Notes: generated from the letters alone by a model not told the origin. Positions 41,164 through 49,571 are shown, counted from the first letter of the stretch. The stretch is 64,000 bases of DNA from DATKSS01 sp035533335 (GCA_035533335.1 DATLUC010000137.1:37273-101272), one strand, 5' to 3'. Program-made: numbers and translations.

Positions 41164-41976
41164 CTTCCCCACCGCAACGTCGCGCCCGAGCAGCGCTGAG
41201 ATCACGCGCCGCGATTCGACCGGGTCGCCGCTGGTCCAGAACCGCTCTTCGTAGCGAGATCCGGCGGGTGCCGTCAGCCCGCGGTCGGCAAGCACCCTGC
41301 CGAGCTGGCGCGCCACGGCGGCACCGGTCTCGATCAGGGTCACATCGGGCCCTGCGACCTCAGCGACGATCGCTTTGAGAAACACGTAGTGGGTCGACCC
41401 GAGCACGATGGTGTCGGCGCCGGCATCGATCAAGGGCCGCACATAGCCCTCGATCATGCGGCGCAGCTGGGGACTGTTGAGATCGGCCGCCTCGACGTGC
41501 TCGACCAACCCCGGCACGGGTTGCGTGATCACCTTCACATCGGACCCGAAGCGGTCGAGAAGCGATGCCATGCGGTCTGAGCTTCCCATCGCGGCCGGGA
41601 CCAGCGCGCCGACCACCCGCGATTTCGTCGCGGCGACCGCTGGCTTGACGCCGGGCTCGATGCCGACGACAGGGATGGCAAGGTTGCCGCGAAGCGCGTC
41701 CGCGGACCCGGCCGTTCCGGTGTTCGAACCTATGACGACAGCCTTGACACCCCGGAACACAAGGAACCGAGCGATCTTTAGCCCGCGTTCCCGGACGAAT
41801 TCGAGCGTTTTATCCCCCCACGGAGCATTGCCAGAGTCGGCCACGTAGTAGATCGACTCGTCGGGCAGCGCGGCTCGAACCTCGCGAAAGACGGATAAAC
41901 CACCGACCCCCGAGTCGAAGATTCCCACCGGCGCGCGATTCATTCCTTCCATTGTCTTGATTACATCCCCGCGCAT
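41149..41976 (-). CDS. Glutamate racemase homologue lacking both catalytic cysteines
   Basis: 275-residue Asp/Glu racemase-fold protein clearly related to MurI: GIFDSGVGGLSVFREVRAAL at the N-terminus, YVADSGNAPWGDKT in place of YxxDxxxxPYG, and matching length. However the first catalytic motif (A)CNTA(S/T)A reads IGSNTGTAGSA and the second, GCTHYP, reads LGSTHYVF. Both Cys are Ser, encoded by TCG in both cases. Two-base racemisation by thiols is therefore not possible; it may be a binding protein or a different lyase/isomerase. A true murI would be needed elsewhere for D-glutamate. Confidence 0.85.
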   Translation of the reverse strand: MRGDVIKTMEGMNRAPVGIFDSGVGGLSVFREVRAALPDESIYYVADSGNAPWGDKTLEFVRERGLKIARFLVFRGVKAVVIGSNTGTAGSADALRGNLAIPVVGIEPGVKPAVAATKSRVVGALVPAAMGSSDRMASLLDRFGSDVKVITQPVPGLVEHVEAADLNSPQLRRMIEGYVRPLIDAGADTIVLGSTHYVFLKAIVAEVAGPDVTLIETGAAVARQLGRVLADRGLTAPAGSRYEERFWTSGDPVESRRVISALLGRDVAVGKLPDL

Positions 41977-42004
41977 GGCTGGAGTACCCGCTGCGGAGCC
42001 AAGC

Positions 42005-42610
42005 TCAACCGCCCCAGCTTCCGAAATGGACCATCGAGTCGAGCTCCCGGCGGCGCTTCGAGAATTTCGTCCGATCGAACTCCACGCCGCCCAGCGGATA
42101 ACCGAGCCCGATCACCCCGACCGGCCGGCATCCCTCGGGCACCCCGAGGTGCCGGAGCACCTCCTGCTCGCCCCAGAAGATCCCCCATAGCCACCCGCCC
42201 AGCCCCTCCTCGATGGCGGCGAGCAGGACCAGCATGATCGCCATGCCGGTATCGACGTCCCACCAGGGCACCGGCCATGCCTGCGCCTGCTGCAGGCCGA
42301 ATCTCTCCTTGTCGGGACGTGAGTAACGCTCGAGGTAGGCCGGCTTGTTCGAGATCGGAAGGACGATGCAAGCCGGCGGATGCTGGAACTCATCCGGCTC
42401 GTTGGGAAACTTCGGGTGCTCGGTCGTGTTGATGAACCACTCGATCTGTGACGGTTGATCGAGAACGATGAAGTCGAAGCCCTGGCTGAAGCCCGCCGAC
42501 GGCGCGTGGCGCGCGACCTCCAGCACGTGCATCAGCACATCTCTCGGGATTGGTCGCGGATCGAACTTGCGAACCATCCGTCGCTTCAGAACCAGCTCTC
42601 GAAACTCCAC
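42005..42610 (-). CDS. Nitroreductase family flavoprotein
   Basis: 201-residue FMN-dependent nitroreductase-fold enzyme. RRMVRKFDPRPIPRDVLMHV with the FMN-phosphate arginines, ARHAPSAGFSQGFDFIVL, and GWLWGIFWGEQEVLRHLGVP followed by GCRPVGVIGLGYPLGG are typical. GAGGAGG 7 nt before a GTG fixes the start at 42610; the TTG at 42625 overlaps that site. Related nitroreductases (Rv2032, Rv3131) belong to the mycobacterial DosR regulon, but I see no box in the short intergenic region here. Confidence 0.88.
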   Translation of the reverse strand: MEFRELVLKRRMVRKFDPRPIPRDVLMHVLEVARHAPSAGFSQGFDFIVLDQPSQIEWFINTTEHPKFPNEPDEFQHPPACIVLPISNKPAYLERYSRPDKERFGLQQAQAWPVPWWDVDTGMAIMLVLLAAIEEGLGGWLWGIFWGEQEVLRHLGVPEGCRPVGVIGLGYPLGGVEFDRTKFSKRRRELDSMVHFGSWGG

Positions 42611-42653
42611 GTTATTCCTCCTCAAAACCCGGCCGTCTGCGCGTTATGTATTC

Positions 42654-42863
42654 ATGCCGATCACGAATTCCCGTCCGCCCGCCTGGCTCTGGGGCGTGTA
42701 CTTTGGCCTGTTCATCGGTGGCGGGGTCGTCCTCATCAGCGCGTTGAGGTATGGATTCCGGCCGGAGCTCTTCCTGGTGGGCGGCGTCCTCGTCCTAGTC
42801 TTCGCGATCATCGGCCTGTTGAGCGGGTTGGTGCGCAAGTACACACCCGGCGGCCCAGCCTAG
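42654..42863 (+). CDS. Small two-helix membrane protein
   Basis: 69 residues with two hydrophobic helices: WLWGVYFGLFIGGGVVLISA and LFLVGGVLVLVFAIIGLLSG, and a basic C-terminal tail. The start is ATG 42654, without an obvious ribosome binding site. Its stop lies inside a 9-bp hairpin that precedes the next gene. No family recognised. Confidence 0.6.
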   Translation: MPITNSRPPAWLWGVYFGLFIGGGVVLISALRYGFRPELFLVGGVLVLVFAIIGLLSGLVRKYTPGGPA

Positions 42864-42881
42864 CCCGAAAGACTAGGCTGG
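42855..42881 (+). promoter_or_regulatory. Hairpin between small membrane gene and DUF4013 gene
   Basis: CCAGCCTAG and CTAGGCTGG (42873-42881) pair perfectly around a 9-nt loop; the right arm ends 4 nt before the next ATG. It could hinder ribosome entry unless the upstream gene is translated, or be a weak terminator without T run. Confidence 0.35.
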
Positions 42882-42885
42882 TGCG

Positions 42886-43641
42886 ATGTCGCCGGCGCTC
42901 ATCTCGCAGGACGGCAGGTGGTGGTGGGATGGGACCCGCTGGCAAAGCCGTGTGGTCGAGGGCCCGCTCGACACCCTGTGGTTCACGACCACCCCGGACT
43001 GGTTCGGCCGGATCGCGATCACCGGTTTGATCGGGCTCATTCCCATCGTGGGCACGATCAACCTCCTCGGCTGGACGCTGGTGGCGACCGACATGGTGCG
43101 GCGCGGCTGGCGTGAGCTGCCGCAGGCCGGCTTCCAGCACCTCGAGCGTGGCGTCGCGCCATTCCTCGTCCTTTTTGCCTACGGCCTGGTGTTCTTCTTC
43201 GTCATCGCGTCCCTGATCGGGAGCGCGATCGCGATCGTCATAGCGAACCCGCACCAGGTCGCGATCGCCGTCTTGCTGGCGGTCTTGGCGTTGGTGCTCC
43301 TGGTCGCCTGGTGGCTGACGATGCTGTACCTGACGGCCGCAATCCTGATCGGATCGGACAAGCTGGGCGCCGCCCGCGCCATCGACCCGGCTCGCCTATA
43401 CGCCATGGCCCGCGCCAACCACGATGTGTCGTTGAGGGTCGCTTTGACGTACGGCCTGGCGAGTCTCGGGTTTGCCTTCGTTTCGATCGCGGTCGGCTTC
43501 ATCGTGCCCTTCAGCGGCCTGCTGATCACGATCGCCCTGCCGGCCGTTTACGCGGTGATAGCGCCGCATCTCGCGGCTTTCCGGGTCGACGCGCCAAATC
43601 CTCAGACGCCTGGCGCGCCGCCTACCGCCCCGGCCCGGTGA
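42886..43641 (+). CDS. DUF4013-like membrane protein with N-terminal DUF2510-type motif
   Basis: 251 residues. The N-terminus GRWWWDGTRWQSRV resembles the short DUF2510 motif that tags many actinobacterial membrane proteins. The rest has about five hydrophobic segments, including IAITGLIGLIPIVGTINLLG, DMVRRGWRELPQ (typical of DUF4013) and VALTYGLASLGFAFVSIAVG. The function is unknown. The stop overlaps the GTG of the phosphoesterase gene (GTGA). Confidence 0.75.
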   Translation: MSPALISQDGRWWWDGTRWQSRVVEGPLDTLWFTTTPDWFGRIAITGLIGLIPIVGTINLLGWTLVATDMVRRGWRELPQAGFQHLERGVAPFLVLFAYGLVFFFVIASLIGSAIAIVIANPHQVAIAVLLAVLALVLLVAWWLTMLYLTAAILIGSDKLGAARAIDPARLYAMARANHDVSLRVALTYGLASLGFAFVSIAVGFIVPFSGLLITIALPAVYAVIAPHLAAFRVDAPNPQTPGAPPTAPAR

Positions 43642-44390
43642 CCGTGCGCGTCGCGGCGCCGGCGGACATTCACGGCAACCTTCCAGCACTGGAAGCGGTG
43701 CTGGAGGAGGTGCGCCGTGAAAGTCCCGAACTGGTGGTGGTGTGCGGGGACGTCGCGTCGGGGCCGATGCCCGCGCAAACCATCGACCTGCTCACGGGGC
43801 TGACCGAAGTCCGTTTTGTGAGCGGGAACGCCGACCGCGGGCTCGTCGAGGCCTTCGACCACCAAGAAGGGGCTGGGTGGTCGGGCCCGTTTGGCGAGTG
43901 GTGCGCGGGCCAGATCTCTCGAGAGGATCGGGATTTCCTTGATTCGTTCCAGGCGACAGTAGTGGTCGAAGACGTCGTGGGGCTCGGCAGAGTCCTCTTC
44001 TGCCACGGGTCGCCCCGTAGCGACGTCGAGATCATGACCGTGGAAACCCCAGACGAGCGAATTCGCGCCTTCACTGCGGGCCTGGACGTTGACGTCGTCG
44101 TTTGCGGCCATACTCACATGCAGTTCGACCGGACGGTTGGTCGCTTACGCGTAGTCAACCCCGGCAGCGTCGGCATGCCCTCTGGCGAGCCAGGTGCGTT
44201 CTGGGCCATGCTCGGTCCAGGCGTCGAGATGCGCCGCACCGAGTATGACCGCGAGGCGGCCGCGACCCGCATCCGGGCCCTCGACTGGCCGGTCGCAGAA
44301 GAGTTCGCGCGCGAGAACGTTTTGACCGTGCCCAGCATGGAGGAGGCGATGGCCTTCATGCACGAGATGGAAGCCAAGCAGAGCCTGTAA
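43638..44390 (+). CDS. Metallophosphoesterase (YfcE/MJ0936-like)
   Basis: 250-residue calcineurin-like phosphoesterase. All metal motifs are present: ADIHGNLPALEAVLEE (DxH), VVCGDVASG (GD), FVSGNADRG (GN), LFCHGSPRSD and VVCGHTHMQFDRT (GHxH), then VVNPGSVGMP typical of the YfcE subgroup. The GTG start overlaps the upstream stop. It is likely a phosphodiesterase; the substrate is unknown. It is convergent with ftsH. Confidence 0.9.
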   Translation: MTVRVAAPADIHGNLPALEAVLEEVRRESPELVVVCGDVASGPMPAQTIDLLTGLTEVRFVSGNADRGLVEAFDHQEGAGWSGPFGEWCAGQISREDRDFLDSFQATVVVEDVVGLGRVLFCHGSPRSDVEIMTVETPDERIRAFTAGLDVDVVVCGHTHMQFDRTVGRLRVVNPGSVGMPSGEPGAFWAMLGPGVEMRRTEYDREAAATRIRALDWPVAEEFARENVLTVPSMEEAMAFMHEMEAKQSL

Positions 44391-44446
44391 CCGAGGTGCG
44401 GCCTCGAGGCCGAAGGCCTGAAACCAGCACCCTGCCGTGGATCTGC

Positions 44447-46267
44447 CTACACGGTCGAGGCGATGGCGATCTTGGGCTGGGCAGGTGGGAGCATCTGGTC
44501 CAGCGCCTCGCCTTCGACCGTCTCTTCGGCGATCAGCCGCTCCGCCAGCTGGCTCAGCGCGCTGCGCCGTTCGGTGAGGATTCCGAGGGCCACCGAGCCG
44601 GCCTCCTCGATCATGGTGCGCACCTCCTCGTCGATCATCGCGGCCATCTCCTCCGAGTAGTTCCGCCGCTCGCCGAGGTCCCGACCTAGGAAGACCAGCT
44701 CGTTGTTCTCGCCCATCATCACGGGGCCGACACGATCGCTCATTCCCCACTGAGTCACCATCCGCCTGGCGACCTGCGTTGCCTTCTTGATGTCATTCTC
44801 GGCGCCCGAGGTCACGTTGCCGAAGACCAGGTGCTCGGCCATCCGTCCCCCCATCAGCCCGGCAAGCTGCTCGTGCAGGGCCGCGACGCTGACCAGGTGC
44901 TGGTCCTCGCCAGGAAGGCTGAGGGTCCATCCAAGCGCGGCCCCGCGTGAAATGATCGAGATGCGGTGGACCCGATCGCAGCGCGGCAGGTCGTGCATGA
45001 CGATCGCGTGACCGGCCTCGTGGAACGCGACGATGCGCTTCTCCTCGTCAGAGATCCGCACGCTCTTGCGCTCAGGACCGGCGATGACCCTATAGATGGA
45101 CTCTTCCAGGTCCTGCATGGCGATGGCCTTTCGGTCGTTCCGAGCGGCCAGGATCGCTGCCTCGTTGACGAGGTTGGCCAGGTCGGCGCCGCAGAAGCCC
45201 GGGGTCTGCCGCGCGATGATGTCGAGGTCGACCTCCGATGCGAGTGGCTTGTCGCGCACGTGCACGTCGAGGATCGCCCGGCGACCCCGGACGTCGGGGC
45301 GGTCAAGCGTCACGTGCCGGTCGAACCGGCCGGGGCGCAGCAGTGCGGGGTCGAGCACGTCGGGCCGGTTGGTGGCTGCGATCACGATCACGTGGGTGTC
45401 CGTGTCGAAGCCATCCATTTCGACGAGCAGCTGGTTCAGCGTCTGCTCACGCTCGTCGTTGCCGCCACCAAGGCCCGCGCCTCTCTGCCGTCCGACGGCA
45501 TCGATCTCATCCACGAAGACGATGCAAGGGCTTGCCTTCTTGGCCTGGTCGAAGAGGTCACGCACTCGCGACGCGCCGACCCCGACGAACATCTCGACGA
45601 ACTCCGAGCCCGAGATGCTGAAGAATGGAACGCCAGCCTCGCCCGCGATCGCGCGCGCCAGCAAGGTCTTCCCACTGCCCGGCGGTCCCACCATCAACAC
45701 GCCGCGCGGGATGCGCGCGCCGAGCGCGCGGAACTTTTCAGGGGTCTTCAGGAACTCGACGATCTCCTGGAGCTCTGACTGGGCCTCTTCTACGCCGGCG
45801 ACGTCGCGGAAGGTGACCACCGACCGCTGCGGTGACATGAGGCGCGGGTTGGACCGGCCGAACGACATCGCCTGGCCCTGGCTGCGCCGCATCGACCGGT
45901 AGGACCAGTAGATGAGGCCTCCGATCAGAAGCAGGAAGAACAGGTTTGGGAGAAAGCTGAGCAACACCGTCCCAAGGTCGGCCGTGGACTGGAATTGAAC
46001 GTCCTTGACCCCGGCGGTCTTCAGCTCGTCGGCCAGACTGACCGATTGGTCCTGGGGCAGCGAGACGTTGAACTTGTGGCCCGACGTGTCAGTGGCGACG
46101 CCGGTTCCGGTGCCGATGGTGATGCTCGCGACCTGGCCGGACTGCGCGTGGCTGATCAGCTCCGAGTACGTCCACTGCCCTGGCGACGCGCTGGTGGTGA
46201 CGAGGTACTGGGCCGCGAGCACACCGAGGACCACGCACAAGATCAGCGGCAGGACCCAGCGCCTCAT
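44447..46267 (-). CDS. ftsH: ATP-dependent zinc metalloprotease FtsH
   Basis: 606-residue membrane AAA protease. Two N-terminal membrane helices (about 6-24 and 105-125) flank an extracytoplasmic domain. AAA: Walker A GPPGSGKT, Walker B CIVFVDEIDAVG, and the second region of homology ATNRPDVLDPALLRPGRFDR. Protease: HEAGHAIV (HExxH type) and the later Asp in GAENDIKKAT. The pore motif FVEMFVGVGASRVRDLF is intact. A possible DosR-like palindrome (GGGCCGGACGGCCC, 46306-46319) lies 38 nt upstream of the start. Confidence 0.96.
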   Translation of the reverse strand: MRRWVLPLILCVVLGVLAAQYLVTTSASPGQWTYSELISHAQSGQVASITIGTGTGVATDTSGHKFNVSLPQDQSVSLADELKTAGVKDVQFQSTADLGTVLLSFLPNLFFLLLIGGLIYWSYRSMRRSQGQAMSFGRSNPRLMSPQRSVVTFRDVAGVEEAQSELQEIVEFLKTPEKFRALGARIPRGVLMVGPPGSGKTLLARAIAGEAGVPFFSISGSEFVEMFVGVGASRVRDLFDQAKKASPCIVFVDEIDAVGRQRGAGLGGGNDEREQTLNQLLVEMDGFDTDTHVIVIAATNRPDVLDPALLRPGRFDRHVTLDRPDVRGRRAILDVHVRDKPLASEVDLDIIARQTPGFCGADLANLVNEAAILAARNDRKAIAMQDLEESIYRVIAGPERKSVRISDEEKRIVAFHEAGHAIVMHDLPRCDRVHRISIISRGAALGWTLSLPGEDQHLVSVAALHEQLAGLMGGRMAEHLVFGNVTSGAENDIKKATQVARRMVTQWGMSDRVGPVMMGENNELVFLGRDLGERRNYSEEMAAMIDEEVRTMIEEAGSVALGILTERRSALSQLAERLIAEETVEGEALDQMLPPAQPKIAIASTV

Positions 46268-46340
46268 TCAGGCCGAGTATCCACCCGCCGGTCCGGAGCT
46301 CAGAAGGGCCGGACGGCCCTCGGCGAGAGAGGAGAAAGAC

Positions 46341-46679
46341 TCAGGTCTTGGTGGTGTCGTCCCATTCGGGATGCTTGCGGAACAAGCCGCCCCACCCGAT
46401 GTGATACCAGCGCTCCTCGCGGTACGCGGGGAGCGAAGCGAGATCGCCGGTCGCGACATCGGTCACCACGTGCTTCTCGGTGATCTTCTTGATCCTCACC
46501 GCGGCCACCTCGAGGAGGTGTCCGTCGCCGTGGCGCTTGACCACGATCCCGTGAAAGATGTCCTCCTTCTCGTCGCCGAGCAGCGATTCGGCCGAGCCGA
46601 TGGTCGAGCCGTCCGCCGCCACCACCGGCGCCCTGTACGGCATCGCACGCCACGCCACCACGGTCTCGTCGTCAAACAT
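46341..46679 (-). CDS. PRC-barrel-like small protein
   Basis: 112 residues. The first half, VVAADGSTIGSAESLLGDEK then DIFHGIVVKRHGDGHLLEV, resembles a PRC-barrel or photoreaction-centre H-like beta barrel; the second half ends with EERWYHIGWGGLFRKHPEW. The function is unknown. It is co-directional with and upstream of ftsH. A 200-bp leader containing two GGGTCCAA-type sequences precedes it. Confidence 0.65.
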   Translation of the reverse strand: MFDDETVVAWRAMPYRAPVVAADGSTIGSAESLLGDEKEDIFHGIVVKRHGDGHLLEVAAVRIKKITEKHVVTDVATGDLASLPAYREERWYHIGWGGLFRKHPEWDDTTKT

Positions 46680-46857
46680 GAGCGTAAGAACAGTTCACCC
46701 GAGGCTCCTTTTGGGTTTCATCAGGTCTTGCCCTCTTCAGTCTCCCGGCTCGCAGGCCTTGGACCCTTCACCTGGTCAACGTCAGGGCTTCCCTGGTCTA
46801 CCTTACTTAGAACCTCGGGGCAATGATCAGGGTAAGCGCGTGGAGCCCTCCGGGGTA

Positions 46858-46871
46858 GGGCCTTTGGACCC
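46858..46871. promoter_or_regulatory. DosR-box-like palindrome
   Basis: GGGCCTTTGGACCC agrees at 11 of 14 positions with GGGACTWWAGTCCC. A related but degenerate copy, CAGGCCTTGGACCC, lies at 46753-46766. Both are upstream of the PRC-barrel-like gene (start 46679), the nearer one 73 nt away. Confidence 0.4.
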
Positions 46872-46878
46872 TCCTCGA

Positions 46879-47157
46879 TCAGGACTCAGAATCCACGTCG
46901 GGAGGCGCCTCTTCCGGCCAGTCCGCAGGCTGCTGTGAACCCTCGCCCTGGTTCACGCGCGAGATTCGGGCACGGGTTCTTCCCATCAGGCGAGCGGTGC
47001 TTTCCGCCATGCGAACTCGCCGGGCGCGGCCGCGGGCCGGGTCGAGCAGGTAGGCACCCACCAGGGCGCCGGCTGCAACGAGGGTTGCGCCCAACCACCA
47101 ACGTGCTCCGGCGCGAGGGTGGCGAGGTGCGTTCCGAGTGTTCAATCTCCAGCTCAT
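46879..47157 (-). CDS. Small membrane-anchored protein (YtxH-like)
   Basis: 92 residues. One hydrophobic segment (WWLGATLVAAGALVGAYLL) is followed directly by DPARGRARRVRMAES, the 'DPxxGxxRR' signature of short YtxH-like envelope proteins, and an acidic C-terminal tail. The function is unknown. Its start overlaps the end of the CBS-domain gene by 4 bp, so the two are co-translated. Confidence 0.65.
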   Translation of the reverse strand: MSWRLNTRNAPRHPRAGARWWLGATLVAAGALVGAYLLDPARGRARRVRMAESTARLMGRTRARISRVNQGEGSQQPADWPEEAPPDVDSES

Positions 47158-47549
47158 CTCACCAATGCTCCGCTGTTTCCCGCTCGTCCCGCCTCCAGGA
47201 GAAGGTCGCGCGCCGAGATCATGCCGACCAGCCGGCCGCCGTCGACGACGGGGAGGTGACGGCAGCCGATAGCGAACATCTTGGTGGCCGCGACCGAGAT
47301 ATCGTCGTCCGGAGAGACCGTCACCGCGCCGTCGCTCATGTAGTCGTTCACCAGGGCTTCGGACGGCTTGGCGCCATGGGCCGCCGCCTCCACAAGGTCC
47401 CGCTCGGTGATGATCGCGGCCACCGAGTCTCCGACCAACACGGGCAGGCAGCTCCAGCCTCCGCTGCGCATCCGCATCGCGGCCTCACGCAGGGTGTCGG
47501 TCGGTTCCACCTGTCCGAAATGCGGGCGATAGAACCTGTTGACGTTCAT
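47154..47549 (-). CDS. CBS-domain-pair protein (Hrp1-like)
   Basis: 131-residue stand-alone CBS pair. CBS1: VEPTDTLREAAMRMRSGGWS, then VGDSVAAIITERDLVEAAAH. CBS2: VTVSPDDDISVAATKMFAIG, then VVDGGRLVGMISARDLLLEA. Such proteins bind adenosyl nucleotides. M. tuberculosis Hrp1 (Rv2626c) has the same layout and is among the most strongly DosR-induced proteins. The ATG at 47549 is chosen because the family starts here. A palindromic DosR-like site lies 35 nt upstream. Confidence 0.9.
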   Translation of the reverse strand: MNVNRFYRPHFGQVEPTDTLREAAMRMRSGGWSCLPVLVGDSVAAIITERDLVEAAAHGAKPSEALVNDYMSDGAVTVSPDDDISVAATKMFAIGCRHLPVVDGGRLVGMISARDLLLEAGRAGNSGALVR

Positions 47550-47584
47550 GGTCGGAGTCTCCGCCTGCCGCGACACCCGTGGCA

Positions 47585-47598
47585 GGGGCGAAAGCCCC
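47585..47598. promoter_or_regulatory. DosR-box-like palindrome upstream of the CBS gene
   Basis: GGGGCGAAAGCCCC agrees at 11 of 14 positions with GGGACTWWAGTCCC and is a near-perfect palindrome. It lies 35 nt from the CBS start and 124 nt from the glutamate dehydrogenase start. It could also be an RNA hairpin with a GNRA loop in the leader. Confidence 0.45.
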
Positions 47599-47722
47599 GC
47601 CGCGGTGAGGCCTGACGGCAACCATCCCTCCGTCCCCCGGCCCCCGGGCCTACAGCCTCTAGTCAAAAGAGGTTTGAGGGCACACGCTGCATCCACTTGA
47701 GCCGGATTTGAGGAGATACGAA

Positions 47723-48994
47723 ATGAGCAGCGAAAGTGCATTCAATCGCTTCACAGCCACTGTCGACGCCGCATCGGCAGTCGCCGGCATCACCGACCAG
47801 GCGGTCATCGAGCGCATCAAGACGCCCGAGCGGATCCACGAGGTCTCGATCCCCGTTGTCCGCGATGACGGTCGCAAGCAGCTCTTCGCCGGCTTTCGCG
47901 TCCAGCACAGTTCGGCGCGTGGCCCATACAAGGGTGGAATCCGCTACCACCCGAACGTGTGCCTCGACGAGGTGAAGGCGCTCGCGGGTTGGATGAGCGC
48001 CAAGACCGCCGTGGTCGACATTCCTCTCGGAGGAGGGAAGGGTGGGATCGTCGTTGACCCGCGAACTCTGTCGATCGCGGAGCTCGAGGCCCTCACCCGC
48101 TCGTACACAGAGCGCATCTGGCGGGTGATCGGTCCACAGGTGGACATCCCCGCCCCGGATGTCAACACCGACTCACAGGTCATGGACTGGCTGGCCAACG
48201 AATACGGGCGGCTGGCTCACGCCATCGCCCCCGCCGTCGTCACAGGGAAGAGCGTCGAGCTCGGTGGTTCGTTGGGGCGCGACACGGCCACCGCGCAGGG
48301 CGGCTTTGACGTCCTGGACGCCGCCTTCAACGAGACGGGGGAAACCATGCGTGGCAAGACCATTGCGATCCAGGGCTTCGGAAACGCCGGAGGCAACGCG
48401 GCACTGCTGCTGGAGCAGGCCGGCGCCGTGGTCGTTGCGGCGTCGGACTCGACAGCATGCCTCGTCGCGGCCGATGGCCTACCGGTGAAGGCCCTGCTCG
48501 ACGTCAAAGCGAAGGGCGGCAGCTTCGCCAACGTGCCGGGCTACGACAAGAAGCCTTCCATCGCCCCGCTGTTCGAGCCCGTCGACATCCTCATTCCCGC
48601 GGCGCTCGAGGGGCAGATCACCGAGGCCAACGCCGGAAGAGTTCAGGCGCGCTGGGTGCTCGAGCTTGCGAACGGCCCGACCACTCCTGAGGGAGACGCG
48701 GTGCTGGAGCACCTTGGAATCCGCGTCCTGCCAGACATCCTCGCCAACGCCGGCGGCGTGGTCGTCAGCTACTTCGAGTGGGTGCAGAACCTTCACTCGG
48801 AGACCTGGATCCGCGAAGAGGTCGAGGCCAGGCTCGCGGTCACCATGCGGCGGGCGTACCAGTCCGTGACCGAGCTCATGGATCGCAAGAGGGTCTCGAT
48901 GCGCCTCGCGGCATACGCGATCGCGATCGAGCGCATCGCAGCGGCCATCGAAACCGGCCGGCCGGCGGCCCAGATCCTTCTTTCGACCGACTGA
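47723..48994 (+). CDS. Glu/Leu/Phe/Val dehydrogenase (glutamate dehydrogenase)
   Basis: 423-residue NAD(P)-dependent amino-acid dehydrogenase. The substrate domain has SSARGPYKGGIRYHPNV, KTAVVDIPLGGGKGGIVVDP with the catalytic Lys region, and PAPDVNTDSQVMDWLANEY. The Rossmann motif is IAIQGFGNAGGNAA. The length and K-rich motif favour glutamate as substrate. AGGAG precedes the ATG at 47723 by 8 nt. It is followed by a strong terminator. It is divergent from the CBS gene, with 173 bp between them. Confidence 0.94.
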   Translation: MSSESAFNRFTATVDAASAVAGITDQAVIERIKTPERIHEVSIPVVRDDGRKQLFAGFRVQHSSARGPYKGGIRYHPNVCLDEVKALAGWMSAKTAVVDIPLGGGKGGIVVDPRTLSIAELEALTRSYTERIWRVIGPQVDIPAPDVNTDSQVMDWLANEYGRLAHAIAPAVVTGKSVELGGSLGRDTATAQGGFDVLDAAFNETGETMRGKTIAIQGFGNAGGNAALLLEQAGAVVVAASDSTACLVAADGLPVKALLDVKAKGGSFANVPGYDKKPSIAPLFEPVDILIPAALEGQITEANAGRVQARWVLELANGPTTPEGDAVLEHLGIRVLPDILANAGGVVVSYFEWVQNLHSETWIREEVEARLAVTMRRAYQSVTELMDRKRVSMRLAAYAIAIERIAAAIETGRPAAQILLSTD

Positions 48995-49000
48995 CAAAGC

Positions 49001-49033
49001 AACGCCGGTGACGCAATGCGCGTCACCGGCGTT
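49001..49033 (+). terminator. Intrinsic terminator after glutamate dehydrogenase
   Basis: A perfect 14-bp stem, AACGCCGGTGACGC paired with GCGTCACCGGCGTT, around a 5-nt loop, followed by TTCCTTT. It lies 7 bp after the stop codon and 17 bp before the convergent cupin gene stop. Confidence 0.9.
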
Positions 49034-49049
49034 TTCCTTTCTGGCTGCC

Positions 49050-49445
49050 TTAACTCTTGGCCGGCTGGAGCTCGCGCTTCTCGGCGGCCTCGGCGTCCGC
49101 CTTGGTGCGGTGGACGGTGCCCGCGGCGTGCTGAGGCGGCGCATAGATGGTGAAGAGCTTCATCGGCTCGTCGTCGGTGTTGATCACGTTGTGCGTGACG
49201 CCGGCCGGCACGACCACGATCATGCCCTTTTCGAACTCCTGGCCGGCGCCGTCGAGCACGACCTTGCCTTCGCCCTCGACCACGTACAGGATCTGGTCGA
49301 CCTTGTGCACCTCCGCCCCAATCTCCTCGTGCGCCTGCAGCGCCATCAGGACCAGCTGGCTCTTCTGGGCCGTGAAAAGCACCTGGCGGAAGAAGTCATT
49401 GCTCTTGGCGGCCTTCTTGATATCGACAACGTAGCTCTCGGACAT
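49050..49445 (-). CDS. Cupin-domain protein
   Basis: 131-residue single-domain cupin. The first motif is ALQAHEEIGAEVHKVDQILY (metal His and Glu), with YVVEGEGKVVLDG between motifs, and the second is VVVPAGVTHNVINTDDEPMK. C-terminal YAPPQHAAGTVH is characteristic of a widespread uncharacterised bacterial cupin group. ACGGAGGTAATCAAA directly precedes the ATG and fixes the start at 49445. Function unknown. Confidence 0.9.
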   Translation of the reverse strand: MSESYVVDIKKAAKSNDFFRQVLFTAQKSQLVLMALQAHEEIGAEVHKVDQILYVVEGEGKVVLDGAGQEFEKGMIVVVPAGVTHNVINTDDEPMKLFTIYAPPQHAAGTVHRTKADAEAAEKRELQPAKS

Positions 49446-49571
49446 TTTGATTACCTCCGTTTTGACACCACGATGCGGATTGCCGCTCGCTTCGCCAAGT
49501 GGCAATCGGCCCTGACGATTCGGGCCTCCATCCTGTCGCGGGTCGCTGGCCCACCGGAGACGCTGAAAGCG

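Noticed and set aside
46304..46321. Intrinsic terminator at AGGGCCGGACGGCCCT between the PRC-like gene and ftsH
   Set aside because: The stem is short with a tight loop and no T run follows on either strand. The position 38 nt from the ftsH start fits an operator better, and even that match is weak.
47585..47626. SAM-type or cobalamin riboswitch upstream of glutamate dehydrogenase
   Set aside because: A CGGCAACC string and a GNRA-capped stem gave a superficial likeness, but the surrounding conserved cores of those riboswitches are missing.
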